64,000 bases of DNA from Viridilinea sp964592425 (GTDB taxonomy: Bacteria; Chloroflexota; Chloroflexia; Chloroflexales; Chloroflexaceae), in assembly GCA_964592425.1 (NCBI GenBank), contig CAZQCG010000004.1:1-64000 (forward strand), read 5' to 3'. How positions within the stretch are numbered: position 1 is the stretch's first letter; every line of letters begins with the position of its first letter. A program made the position numbers and the translations under genes. Below are positions 24,981-33,264 of the stretch, one piece after another. Below the pieces are notes generated by a model, which was given only the letters and a program-made list of their open reading frames with translations, had not been told where the DNA came from and searched no databases.

Positions 24981-25835
24981 ATGCGCTTAGTCATTTTGCT
25001 TACATCGATCACGACCCTGCTGTTGTTAAGTGGCTGCACGGTACAGCCGCCCTTGAGCGGGAGTGCAGTGACGCCGACGATCCCGCTTGCAGCGGCCACA
25101 CCGGTTGTCACCTCCAGCGGGCTGACCTTTATTGAACTGGCGTCCGGTAGCGGCGACCTGGCCCTTCCCGGCGATGTGGTCGAGATCCACTACCGCGGCC
25201 TGCTCGCCGATGGCACCCAGTTCGACAGCTCCTACGCCTATGACCAGCCGCTGCAGTTTATTCTGGGCCAGGGGATGGTGATCAAGGGCTGGGAGGAGGG
25301 CGTTGCGCTGATGCGCAAAGGCGGCAAGGCGCGGCTGATCATTCCGCCCGAGCTGGCCTATGGTAACGAAGGTGCCGGTGGGATCATTCCGCCCAATGCC
25401 ACGCTCACCTTCGAGGTCGAACTGGTTGAAATTCGCCCCGCCCCGCGTGCCGCGCCCGAGCCGGTCGCACCAGAGGCGTTCACCACCACACCGAGTGGCT
25501 TACAGTACTACGACCTGCAGCCTGGCAGCGGCACCGAAGCCCTCCCCGGCAAGACCCTGGCCGTCCACTACACCGGCTGGCTCAGCGACGGCACCCGCTT
25601 CGACACGACGCGCCAACCCCGTCGCCCAATGGGTCGCCCACAACCTTTTCGTTTCACCCTCGGCAAGGGTGAAGTGATTGCGGGCTGGGACGAGGGCCTG
25701 GTGGGGATGCGCGTGGGCGGCAAACGCCAGCTGGTCATCCCAGCCGAACTGGCCTACGCCGAGCGTGGGGCCGGTGAACTGATCCCCCCTGGCGCAACGC
25801 TGATCTTCGAGGTGGAACTGGTGGAGGTGGAATAG
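24981..25835 (+). CDS. Double-domain FKBP-type peptidyl-prolyl isomerase, lipoprotein
   Basis: The 284-residue product has a lipoprotein signal (LLLLSGC near residue 18) and two FKBP domains (about 45-155 and 170-284), each with VEIHYRGLLADGTQFDSS- or AVHYTGWLSDGTRFDTT-type starts and the ending IIPPNATLTFEVELVE. Both domains keep typical aromatic pocket residues, so both may catalyse proline isomerisation outside the membrane. ATG 24981 follows GGGGAGG closely and starts the signal peptide; an upstream in-frame GTG at 24948 would not. It probably assists folding of secreted proteins. Confidence 0.9.
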   Translation: MRLVILLTSITTLLLLSGCTVQPPLSGSAVTPTIPLAAATPVVTSSGLTFIELASGSGDLALPGDVVEIHYRGLLADGTQFDSSYAYDQPLQFILGQGMVIKGWEEGVALMRKGGKARLIIPPELAYGNEGAGGIIPPNATLTFEVELVEIRPAPRAAPEPVAPEAFTTTPSGLQYYDLQPGSGTEALPGKTLAVHYTGWLSDGTRFDTTRQPRRPMGRPQPFRFTLGKGEVIAGWDEGLVGMRVGGKRQLVIPAELAYAERGAGELIPPGATLIFEVELVEVE

Positions 25836-25843
25836 GCGCAGAC

Positions 25844-26632
25844 CTAACCATTTGGCAAGAAGGTCGGCTCTGGAAGGGTAGGGGTGGGCGTGGCCCCAGG
25901 CACCTCGCAGGCCAGCTCACGCACGAGATCGTAGCTATCACGCTCACGGATCGCAACCGGGTAGAGCCCGGGGCGCTCATTGCCGATGCGCAAAAAGATG
26001 GTGTAACTGCCATCGGAGCGGCTGAGGGTGCCACCAACCGGGCGCTGATCAAAATAGACCAGCAGGGCAGTCGTTGGCCGGGCCTGGCCCTCCAGGGTCA
26101 CGGTGCTGTCACGCGGACAGGTGATTAACAAGAGCCCGCCAAGCGGGTCAGCCGTGCCAGTTAACGCGGAGGTAGCAACCAGCCGCGGTGTGCTGGTTGG
26201 CACTAGTGTGGGGAGGGCGGACGTAGGGGGCGCATCGGTAGCAGTGGAGGTGGAGGTAGGCGTCAGGGTTGGCGTGGCACCCTCAATGGGCTGCGGCTGC
26301 GGCTGCTGCGGCTGGCTGGTAGGGGGGTTGGTCGCCCTGGCTGCAGGATAGGCAGAAGCAATAGCTGCCTCGGTCTGGGCGACAGAGGTGAATATCGGAG
26401 CGGCTTCAGCTGTTTCTGTCGCGCTATCCGCTGTTTCCGTGCTGATTTGCGCAACTGCTGTCTGCTGGCACAGCTGACGTTTGGCGGGATCAGGGTAGGA
26501 TGCCGTCGGGCAGCGATCATCAACCGTCTGCGCCACGCTGTTGCTGGGCAAAGCGCCCAGCAACAGCAGGGCCAGCAGCAGCGCGAAGGTGCCGATCACA
26601 ACGAGCGGCCAGGTCAGGTTCGCGTTAGACAT
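25844..26632 (-). CDS. Membrane-anchored, Thr/Pro-rich hypothetical protein
   Basis: Residues 8-30 form one hydrophobic anchor (WPLVVIGTFALLLALLLLG). The middle (about 35-165) is a low-complexity Ala/Thr/Pro/Gln spacer, and residues about 170-245 form a compact probable beta-domain with TCPRDSTVTLEG and YTIFLRIGNERPGLYPVAI. The pattern is of a surface protein on a stalk. The domain could be Ig-like, and no specific family is recognised. It converges with the FKBP gene, with 8 bp between stops, and diverges from dnaX. Confidence 0.7.
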   Translation of the reverse strand: MSNANLTWPLVVIGTFALLLALLLLGALPSNSVAQTVDDRCPTASYPDPAKRQLCQQTAVAQISTETADSATETAEAAPIFTSVAQTEAAIASAYPAARATNPPTSQPQQPQPQPIEGATPTLTPTSTSTATDAPPTSALPTLVPTSTPRLVATSALTGTADPLGGLLLITCPRDSTVTLEGQARPTTALLVYFDQRPVGGTLSRSDGSYTIFLRIGNERPGLYPVAIRERDSYDLVRELACEVPGATPTPTLPEPTFLPNG

Positions 26633-26735
26633 AAGCGTTACGGCTTGAGGTTGATCAGGCGTGCCTCTACTCTACCATATGGCCCGAACCACAAGCAAGA
26701 CGTGATTACGCTCGCCCGTGCGTTCTAGCGCGTGG

Positions 26736-26741
26736 TATAAT
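26736..26741 (+). promoter_or_regulatory. -10 box (TATAAT) for dnaX
   Basis: A consensus TATAAT lies 30 bp upstream of the chosen dnaX start at 26772. Confidence 0.5.
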
Positions 26742-26771
26742 GGGCCGACACAGGGCATCCCAGAGGCATGC

Positions 26772-28523
26772 ATGGCTTCTCAATCACTCTATCGTAAGTG
26801 GCGCTCACAAACCTTCGCCGAACTGGTCGGCCAGGAGCATGTGGTGCAGACCTTGCGCAACGCCCTGGCCGAAGGGCGGGTGGCCCATGCCTATCTCTTC
26901 ACCGGGCCACGTGGCGTCGGCAAGACGAGTATGGCCCGCCTGCTGGCCAAGGCGGTCAATTGCCTGGCCCCAAGCCCGAGCGAGCGGCCCTGCGGGGTCT
27001 GTGCGGCCTGTGTGGCCATCGCCGAGGGGCGGGCGGTGGATGTGATCGAGATGGACGCGGCCTCCAATACATCGGTGGAGGATGCGCGCGAGCTGATCGA
27101 GCGGGTGCAGTTTCACCCGGCCGAGCTGCGCACCAAAGTCTTTGTGATCGACGAGACGCATATGCTCTCGACGGCAGCCTTCAACGCGCTGTTGAAGACG
27201 CTCGAAGAGCCGCCAGCCCACGCGATCTTCATCCTGGCCACCACCGAAGTCCATAAAGTTCCGGCAACGATCCTCTCGCGGGTGCAGCGTTTTACCTTTA
27301 CGCGCCATGGCATAAGCAGCACTGCCGCGCACCTGCGCCGCGTGGCCGAGGCCGAAGGGCTGAGCCTTGAAGCGGGCGTGCCCGAGGCCATCGCCCGCGC
27401 CGCCACCGGCAGTATGCGTGACGCCCTGGGTGTGCTTGAGCAGCTGGCCTCGTTCAGCAGCGGCGCGATTCGCCTTGACCAGGTGCAGAGCCTGCTCGGC
27501 ATGACTTCGGCGGCAGAGGTGGCTGCGCTGATCGAGGCCCTGCTTGACGATGACCCCACGGCAGCCCTGCGCGCAGTCGGGGGTGTGGCCGACCAGGGGG
27601 CCGATGTGCGCCAGTTCACCCGCGACCTGGTCGAGCAACTGCGCTCCCTGCTGCTGTTGCTGGCCTCGGGTGACGCGTCCCTGGCTGACGTGGGCCAGGA
27701 TGAGCTGGATCGCTTGCTGGGCTGGGCCCAGCGCGCCGAGTTGCCACGCCTCTTGCACTGGGTCAAGATCTTCAGCGGGCTCGATTTTGAGCTGCGTACC
27801 ACACCTTACGGCCAGTTGCCCCTTGAGTTGGCGGTGGTCGAAGCCCTGGTGCAGCGCGAAGCATCAGTGGCGAGTCGGCCCACCGCCCCGCCGCCCCGCA
27901 CAGTGACGCCGCGCCCGACCGCAGCACCCGTGCGCCCCACCCCGGTCAAGCCGGCAGTGCCCGATGCACAAGCCCCGGCGGCACCTAGCGCAGAGCAAGC
28001 CACCAGCGCAGCCACGCTCCTCGCCGAAACACCTGACCCGGAACTGGAGCTGGCTACGCCCGTTGGCGCAAGCCCTGAGCCTGCCAGTCTGCCCCCGCCG
28101 CCACCGCTGACGCCGCGTTCACCCGAAGCCGCTGCGGCTGCCAACGCCGACTTCTCGGTGCTCGAACAGGTCGAAAGCCTGTGGGAAGCGATCAAACGAG
28201 ATGTGCGCCCAAAGAGCCCGGCGGTACAGGCCCTGCTGCATGGCGCACGCCCGCTTGATGTCGAAGGGACGACGATCGTCCTGCTGGCCACCTCGTCCTT
28301 TCACAAAGACAACCTGGAGAAGCCCCAGAACCGCAAGATCATCGAAGAGGTGATCAAACGCCAGATGGGCGGTGCCTACGCCATCCGCTGCACGATCGAG
28401 GCCCGCGCCGAGACACCTGACTTGCGTGGCCAGATCCGCGAGGCGCGTAAAGACGACCTCGTGCGCGCCGCCATGAACATCTTTGAGGCCCATATTGTCG
28501 ATATTGAGCCAGAGAGTCAGTAG
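26772..28523 (+). CDS. dnaX: DNA polymerase III subunit gamma/tau
   Basis: Clamp-loader ATPase of 583 residues. The AAA+ domain (about 1-220) has the Walker A motif GPRGVGKTS, a four-cysteine zinc module in NCLAPSPSERPCGVCAAC, Walker B followed by FVIDETHMLS, and sensor 1 in IFILATTEVHKVPATI. A domain III helical region (about 225-370) precedes a Pro/Ala-rich linker and a C-terminal tau-like domain (about 460-583). Start 26772 gives the canonical MxxxLYRKWRSQTFAELVGQ beginning. No obvious A-rich slippery sequence for a programmed gamma frameshift was seen. It is first in a dnaX-ybaB-recR cluster. Confidence 0.95.
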   Translation: MASQSLYRKWRSQTFAELVGQEHVVQTLRNALAEGRVAHAYLFTGPRGVGKTSMARLLAKAVNCLAPSPSERPCGVCAACVAIAEGRAVDVIEMDAASNTSVEDARELIERVQFHPAELRTKVFVIDETHMLSTAAFNALLKTLEEPPAHAIFILATTEVHKVPATILSRVQRFTFTRHGISSTAAHLRRVAEAEGLSLEAGVPEAIARAATGSMRDALGVLEQLASFSSGAIRLDQVQSLLGMTSAAEVAALIEALLDDDPTAALRAVGGVADQGADVRQFTRDLVEQLRSLLLLLASGDASLADVGQDELDRLLGWAQRAELPRLLHWVKIFSGLDFELRTTPYGQLPLELAVVEALVQREASVASRPTAPPPRTVTPRPTAAPVRPTPVKPAVPDAQAPAAPSAEQATSAATLLAETPDPELELATPVGASPEPASLPPPPPLTPRSPEAAAAANADFSVLEQVESLWEAIKRDVRPKSPAVQALLHGARPLDVEGTTIVLLATSSFHKDNLEKPQNRKIIEEVIKRQMGGAYAIRCTIEARAETPDLRGQIREARKDDLVRAAMNIFEAHIVDIEPESQ

Positions 28524-28608
28524 GGCGCACACTTGTCAGGCTGCGGACTCGTGTGGTAAGCTAGCCCACATTGTTCACTAGTGGCCGACCACCCTGAAGC
28601 TGCGGGCT

Positions 28609-28633
28609 AAAGACGCCCCGCTGGGGTGTCTTT
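28609..28633 (+). terminator. Hairpin after dnaX
   Basis: Arms 28609-28619 and 28623-28633 pair over 11 bp with one G-U pair and a GCT loop, ending in TTT. It suggests partial termination between dnaX and ybaB. Confidence 0.55.
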
Positions 28634-28698
28634 ATAGGCTACGAACCCCGCATAATCACCATGGTGAACCACTATCCTTCGGAACTTAAGGAGAACCC

Positions 28699-29010
28699 AT
28701 GAACCCGCGCCAGCTCCAGCAGATGGCTCAGCAGATGCAGCGGCAGATGCAGAAGATCCAGGAAGAGCTTGCCGTGACGATCGTCGAGGGTAGCGCCGGC
28801 GGTGGCGCGATCAGCGTGAAGATGAACGGTCATCGCGAGCTACAGGCGATCACGATCGCGCCTGAGGTTGTTGATCCCGAAGATGTTGAGATGCTGCAGG
28901 ATCTCCTGATGGCCGCCGTGAACGATGCGGCGAAGAAGGCCCAGGATCTGGCCGAGCAGCGCCTCGGGCCGCTGATGGGCGGTATGAAGGGTATGCCTGG
29001 GCTATTTTAG
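28699..29010 (+). CDS. ybaB: YbaB/EbfC-family nucleoid-associated protein
   Basis: Small dimeric DNA-binding protein of 103 residues. The N-terminal helix is QLQQMAQQMQRQMQKIQEEL, the beta core carries VKMNGHRELQAITIAPEVVD, and the C-terminal helix has MAAVNDAAKKAQDLAEQRLG, as throughout the family. A strong AAGGAG ribosome-binding site sits upstream. The position between dnaX and recR is the classical conserved arrangement. The recR start directly abuts the ybaB stop. Confidence 0.95.
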   Translation: MNPRQLQQMAQQMQRQMQKIQEELAVTIVEGSAGGGAISVKMNGHRELQAITIAPEVVDPEDVEMLQDLLMAAVNDAAKKAQDLAEQRLGPLMGGMKGMPGLF

Positions 29011-29634
29011 GTGAATGGCATGAGTGGACGTGGCGATACGCTGATCATCGAGCCGGTGGCCAGGCTGATCGAGGAGTTGTCACGCTTGCCGGGCATCGGC
29101 CCGAAGACCGCCTCGCGCCTGACCTTCTTCCTGCTACGGGCCGAAGCCCAGCAGGCGCGCGAGCTTGCCGCTGCGATTCAGGCCCTCAAAGAACAGGTTC
29201 GCCTCTGTACACGCTGCTTTAATATCACAGTGGAGACGCTCTGCCCGATCTGTATGAGCACCAGCCGTGACGGCGCGAAGATCTGCGTGGTTGAAGAGCC
29301 GCTTGATGTGCTGGCCATTGAGCGTACCGGCACCTACCGCGGGCTTTACCATGTGCTGCATGGCCATATCGCCCCGCTTGACGGGATCTACCGCGAAGAT
29401 CTGAAGATCGAGCCGCTGCTGGTGCGTCTGCGTAGCGAGCCGGTCGATGAGGTGATCATCGCCACCAACCCCAACACTGAAGGCGATGCAACGGCCTTTT
29501 TGCTGCTGCGCGACCTGGCCCCTTTGGGGGTGCGGGTAACCCGCCCCGGACGGGGCCTGCCTACCGGCGGCGACCTGGAATGGGCCGATCCCGAAACCCT
29601 TGGTGCGGCCATGGAGAGCCGGCGCGAGCTTTAA
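29011..29634 (+). CDS. recR: Recombination mediator RecR
   Basis: Acts with RecO/RecF to load RecA at gaps. The 207-residue product has the N-terminal helix-hairpin-helix (LSRLPGIGPKTASRLTFFLL), a C4 zinc finger (LCTRCFNITVETLCPICM) and a Toprim domain (about 85-180) with CVVEEPLDVLAIERTG and IIATNPNTEGDATAFLL. The GTG at 29011 immediately follows the ybaB stop; the ATG at 29020 is an alternative three codons in. It is the third gene of the dnaX-ybaB-recR block. Confidence 0.95.
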   Translation: MNGMSGRGDTLIIEPVARLIEELSRLPGIGPKTASRLTFFLLRAEAQQARELAAAIQALKEQVRLCTRCFNITVETLCPICMSTSRDGAKICVVEEPLDVLAIERTGTYRGLYHVLHGHIAPLDGIYREDLKIEPLLVRLRSEPVDEVIIATNPNTEGDATAFLLLRDLAPLGVRVTRPGRGLPTGGDLEWADPETLGAAMESRREL

Positions 29635-29681
29635 ACCCCTGCTACGACAAGCGCACCCTGCCGAACAGAAACCTCGCTGCT

Positions 29682-30044
29682 ATGAGCCTGAGCGACATTC
29701 TCCACGAAGCACTTGCGAGTGTGCCCGGCACGCAGATCGCCGGTGTGATCGGCACCGACGGCCTGCGTATCGAAGTGGTCTTTGCCGATGATGATGCTGG
29801 CTACGACCTGGAGCTGGCCGAGCTTGAGCTGGCTACGCTCACGGCAGCGGCTACTGCCGCATCGCAACGGGTCGGTAGCGGCTATGTGCTTCTGCTCAGC
29901 CTCGAGAGCGAAGATCTCACCTACCTCGCCGGACTGATCACGCCGGGCTACTTCGCTCTGCTGGTGCTCTTCGCCGATAGTGACATCGGCCAGGCCCATG
30001 CCTGCCTCGAACGGCTGGTGGAGCGCATGCGTAGCGAGTTGTAG
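29682..30044 (+). CDS. Roadblock/LC7-like protein
   Basis: The 120-residue protein follows the roadblock pattern: an N-terminal helix (SLSDILHEALASVPG), a first strand pair (IAGVIGTDGLRIEVVF), a central helix and a second strand set (GYVLLLSLESEDLTYLAGL, GYFALLVLF), and a final helix (HACLERLVERMRSEL). Such proteins (MglB-like) regulate small Ras-like GTPases, but no GTPase gene is adjacent. ATG 29682 gives the expected beginning; a longer frame from 29580 overlaps recR. Confidence 0.75.
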   Translation: MSLSDILHEALASVPGTQIAGVIGTDGLRIEVVFADDDAGYDLELAELELATLTAAATAASQRVGSGYVLLLSLESEDLTYLAGLITPGYFALLVLFADSDIGQAHACLERLVERMRSEL

Positions 30045-30083
30045 GCAGACCTCGGGCACGCGAGCGGCAGTAGGAAGAGGGCC

Positions 30084-30251
30084 ATGCAGCAACAGCTACG
30101 CATGTTCATGCTGGCACTGAGCGGACTGCTGCTGCTGCTTGGGGTGAGCGGGGCGGCTGGTAGTCCAGGCAGCACCTCTGAAGTGCGCCAGGCGCGACGG
30201 GCATTTGATCAGGCCAGCACACGCATGGCGTCACGAAAGATCTTACTTTAG
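30084..30251 (+). CDS. Truncated secreted-protein ORF (55 aa)
   Basis: The ATG at 30084 has an AGGAAGAGG ribosome-binding site and encodes a clear signal-peptide-like segment (LALSGLLLLLGVSGAAG). Only about 25 residues follow before a TAG at 30249. It lies 39 bp after the roadblock gene. The decayed transposase starts about 80 bp downstream, so this is probably the 5' remnant of a longer exported protein disrupted by that insertion. It could also be a genuine short secreted peptide. Confidence 0.5.
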   Translation: MQQQLRMFMLALSGLLLLLGVSGAAGSPGSTSEVRQARRAFDQASTRMASRKILL

Positions 30252-30331
30252 GCGGGCGCGTGCCTCACGAGTACGGTTACCCTTCATGGTTCGCGATCAT
30301 GCGACCCGGGAGGCGCCACGTGAGGTCGCAG

Positions 30332-30820
30332 ATGAGCTATCGGTCAAAACACGAGCTGTTGTCGCAGGTGGCAGCACGCTATCAGCTCGCCAGTCACGGA
30401 CAGAAGTCGGCCATGCTCGATGTGTTTGTCGCCGCCACCGGTTATGCGCGGAAGTACGCGATTCGCGTCCTGACGCGCCCCCCACTCCCCGCTCCCACGC
30501 AGATCCGGCGGCCCCGCCTCCCCCGCTACGGGGCGGCCGTCCATGCGGCGCTTGAAGTCGCCTGGCCACCGTCAACTTCGTCAGGGCCAAACGCCTGGTG
30601 CTATTCCGACCGGACATCCGCGGCGTGCGAAATACTGAACGATTCCGCCAGTAGTCGCACGCTGCGCGAACCTGCGCAGCGACGGCAAACCGGAGCATCA
30701 GTGGCTGGGCAAGCCCCACGCAGCGACGATCGCCGCAAGGAAGCCCAACGCACCCGGCGCGGTGGTCAACCACGCACGGGTCGGGGCTGGCTGGCGGTGC
30801 CGCCGTTGATCGGGGGCTGA
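30332..30820 (+). pseudogene. Decayed ISNCY-type transposase, N-terminal part
   Basis: The translation from 30332 reads SYRSKHELLSQVAARYQLAS, then VAATGYARKYAIRVL and a Pro/Arg stretch. This is the N-terminal DNA-binding part of ISNCY/integrase-type transposases that normally exceed 400 residues. At about 30566 the similarity jumps by one frame (TVNFVRAKRLVLFRP), consistent with a 1-bp deletion, and then meets a stop. No DDE catalytic core is recognisable. No terminal inverted repeats were identified. Confidence 0.65.
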
Positions 30821-30824
30821 TCGA

Positions 30825-32921
30825 ATGGACGGCAGACAAAGACGCAATGTACCAGCAGGCGCTTCCCGCACGGCATGGGTGATACAGGCCGTGGCTCGGC
30901 GCTGGCCCAGGATCGCCGATCTGGACCCACCAGGGCAGCGCCGGGCGCTGGGCGACATTGTCGGGGTGGCCTTCAGTGTGCCGCTCATGCTCGGCGCCAT
31001 CGGTTGGCTGATCGTCACAAGCGACCTGGCGCTGCTCCAGGAGTATTGGCCCGGCGCCATCGTCCTGGTCGCCGCCTCGGCGCTACTCAGCGCCGTGCCA
31101 TTTGTCTGGTTCCTCGAGCGACGCTCTGGCACCGCCGACTGGATCCAGGCCAACCTCCAGCCAGTCGTGATTATCTCCGCCCTGCTGTTGGTCGGACCGC
31201 TCGCCCTGTGGGTCGATGTCGCCCAGGAGCTTGCCTCGGGCGCCAGTGACTGGTGGCGGCGCCCACGGACCGCCGACCACTGGAACATCGCACGCAACCG
31301 GCTCTTCAACCTGGCGGCTACGCCCCTCAGCCTCCTAACTGGCACAGCCGCCTACGCGGCGGCGGGTGGTACGCTGCCGCTCCCCGCCCTGACTGCGGCC
31401 ACTGCGGCCCGCGCCACGCTGCTCATCCTGGTCGCATTCGGTGTCCAGATCCTGCTGATGGCGCTCTACCAGCTGCTGCTAGCCGGGCTGGGCCTACTGG
31501 CTGTTGGGGCTGCGGGTATCGGCCGCTACCTGCGCTTCATAGCCGTCGCCACACTTCCGGCCTACGCCTACGGTGTACTGGCGGCAGCGGTGGCCCACCA
31601 GATCGGCTTCGGTGCCTACCTGTTTCTGCTCAGCGGCGTGTTCCTTGCCAGCCTGCTGGCTCGGCGCTGGAGCCTGGAGGCCGAGCGGGGCAACCAGCGT
31701 GCGCGGGCGTTGGCCCAACTCGAGCGGCTAGGCCGTGCGCTGCTGCTCGCTCCACCGCATGCCACGCCGCTCCCGGCCCTCCTGGCCGAAGCGGTGCCAG
31801 CCATGATCCGTTACGATCAGATGGAAATTCAGCTCGCGGATGGCACCATTCTGCTGCGCGACCTGGGCGGGTCGGCGACAGCGCCGCCTACCTTCTGGGC
31901 CTGGGTGTGCGCTGAGCCGCGGGCTCAGACCTTCGCGTCGGGCCAGGTCTTGCCCTGGGATGCGCGGCCTGCCCTGGCCGGGCTGAGCACCGTCTCGATC
32001 CTCCCGGTGGCCGGCGGGCCGCCGCTTGGCGGCATCCTAGTTCGACAGCTCTACCGCTTTGACGCGCCGACCGCGCTGTTGCCTACCCTGCAGACGCTGG
32101 CGGATCAGATCGCGGCCTCCCTGGAGCGGAGCGTGGCATACGCCCGGGATCTGGCGCTCCAACAGGTGCAGCAGGAGCTCGCCTTTGCCGCCCAGATCCA
32201 GGCCAGCTTCCTACCTCAAGCACTGCCGCGCATCACGGGCTGGCAGTTCGCGGCCGCGCTCCGGCCAGCTCGCCAGACTTCGGGCGACTTCTACGATATG
32301 CTGGATCTGCCTGGAGCTCGCGTGGGCCTACTCGTCGCGGATGTTGCCGACAAGGGCACTGGTGCGGCGCTTTTCATGGCCCTCACTCGCACCCTGCTGC
32401 GCACCTACGCCCGCGCCTACCCCGATGCGCCGGCGGTAGTGCTGGCCGCGACCAACCAGCGTATGCTGGAGGACGCCCAGAGCAGTATGTTCGTGACCGC
32501 CTTCTATGCTGTCCTCGACCTGGCAACAGGGGTGCTGCACTACGCCAACGCCGGGCAGAACCCGCCGCTGCTCTATGCGCCGGGGGCTGCACAGCCGCAA
32601 CGCCTGGTGACCACTGGCATCCCGCTGGGGATCGAGGGGGCCTCCCAGTGGAGCGAGCAGACGGTACACTTGGCCCCGGCGGCAGCACTGGTGCTCTACA
32701 GCGACGGGGTTACCGAAGCCCAGAATCAGCAGGGGGACTTCTATGAGGAGGCCGGGTTGATTGCGAGCGTCGCCGCGGCGCCGAATCGTATGGCCCAGGC
32801 GCTACTCGACTCTATCCTCTGCCAGCTCGCGGACTTTGTCGGCGGTGCGACCCAGGCTGACGACATCACGCTCCTGGTGCTCGCCCGCGAGCAGGGGGGC
32901 GCGTCAGACAGCCAGCAGTAA
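30825..32921 (+). CDS. Membrane SpoIIE-type PP2C serine phosphatase
   Basis: A 698-residue protein with about six N-terminal membrane segments (45-265), a GAF-like middle (about 290-430), a short coiled segment, and a C-terminal SpoIIE phosphatase (about 450-690). Catalytic motifs are present: SGDFYDMLDL, LVADVADKGTGAALFM, YANAGQNPPLL, LVLYSDGVTEA and DDITLLVL with metal-binding aspartates. Such enzymes dephosphorylate anti-sigma-factor antagonists in partner-switching pathways. The start at 30825 lies at the edge of the transposase remnant, so the original N-terminus may have been altered. Confidence 0.87.
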   Translation: MDGRQRRNVPAGASRTAWVIQAVARRWPRIADLDPPGQRRALGDIVGVAFSVPLMLGAIGWLIVTSDLALLQEYWPGAIVLVAASALLSAVPFVWFLERRSGTADWIQANLQPVVIISALLLVGPLALWVDVAQELASGASDWWRRPRTADHWNIARNRLFNLAATPLSLLTGTAAYAAAGGTLPLPALTAATAARATLLILVAFGVQILLMALYQLLLAGLGLLAVGAAGIGRYLRFIAVATLPAYAYGVLAAAVAHQIGFGAYLFLLSGVFLASLLARRWSLEAERGNQRARALAQLERLGRALLLAPPHATPLPALLAEAVPAMIRYDQMEIQLADGTILLRDLGGSATAPPTFWAWVCAEPRAQTFASGQVLPWDARPALAGLSTVSILPVAGGPPLGGILVRQLYRFDAPTALLPTLQTLADQIAASLERSVAYARDLALQQVQQELAFAAQIQASFLPQALPRITGWQFAAALRPARQTSGDFYDMLDLPGARVGLLVADVADKGTGAALFMALTRTLLRTYARAYPDAPAVVLAATNQRMLEDAQSSMFVTAFYAVLDLATGVLHYANAGQNPPLLYAPGAAQPQRLVTTGIPLGIEGASQWSEQTVHLAPAAALVLYSDGVTEAQNQQGDFYEEAGLIASVAAAPNRMAQALLDSILCQLADFVGGATQADDITLLVLAREQGGASDSQQ

Positions 32922-33264
32922 CCCGTGCTTCTCCTCCGCGTGGCCCGTCAGGCTCTGAAAGACCATGACGAGCCTCAGGCTGATCAGCATAAAGGCGCCG
33001 ATCCAGACCCAGGGGATATCGACGGCGTTGCCGAGGTCGCTGGACAGCGGGTATAATGAACCCAGAAAGCGGGCTCTGGCGCATCTTCCGTGATCAGGCA
33101 ACATGGCTCCCGACAGGGTATACTCAAGGCGTGGCATCCTTCTCAGAAAGGAGCGGATGGTCTGTGTGGATGAGGTCTCGACCCAGTTACTGGATGACAT
33201 CCGCATCCGGATTTTGATGCTGAGTATAGCGCAACAAATGAGCAATATATAAGGAGGAAACACG
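32922..33264. promoter_or_regulatory. Intergenic region with promoter for the propeller lipoprotein
   Basis: TTGCCG (33028-33033) and TATAAT (33052-33057) are spaced by 18 bp. A second TATACT lies at 33119-33124. AAGGAGG at 33251-33257 is the ribosome-binding site of the next gene. A minus-strand ORF across this region (33296-32904) has a hydrophobic end but no start signals, so it is not called. Confidence 0.5.
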
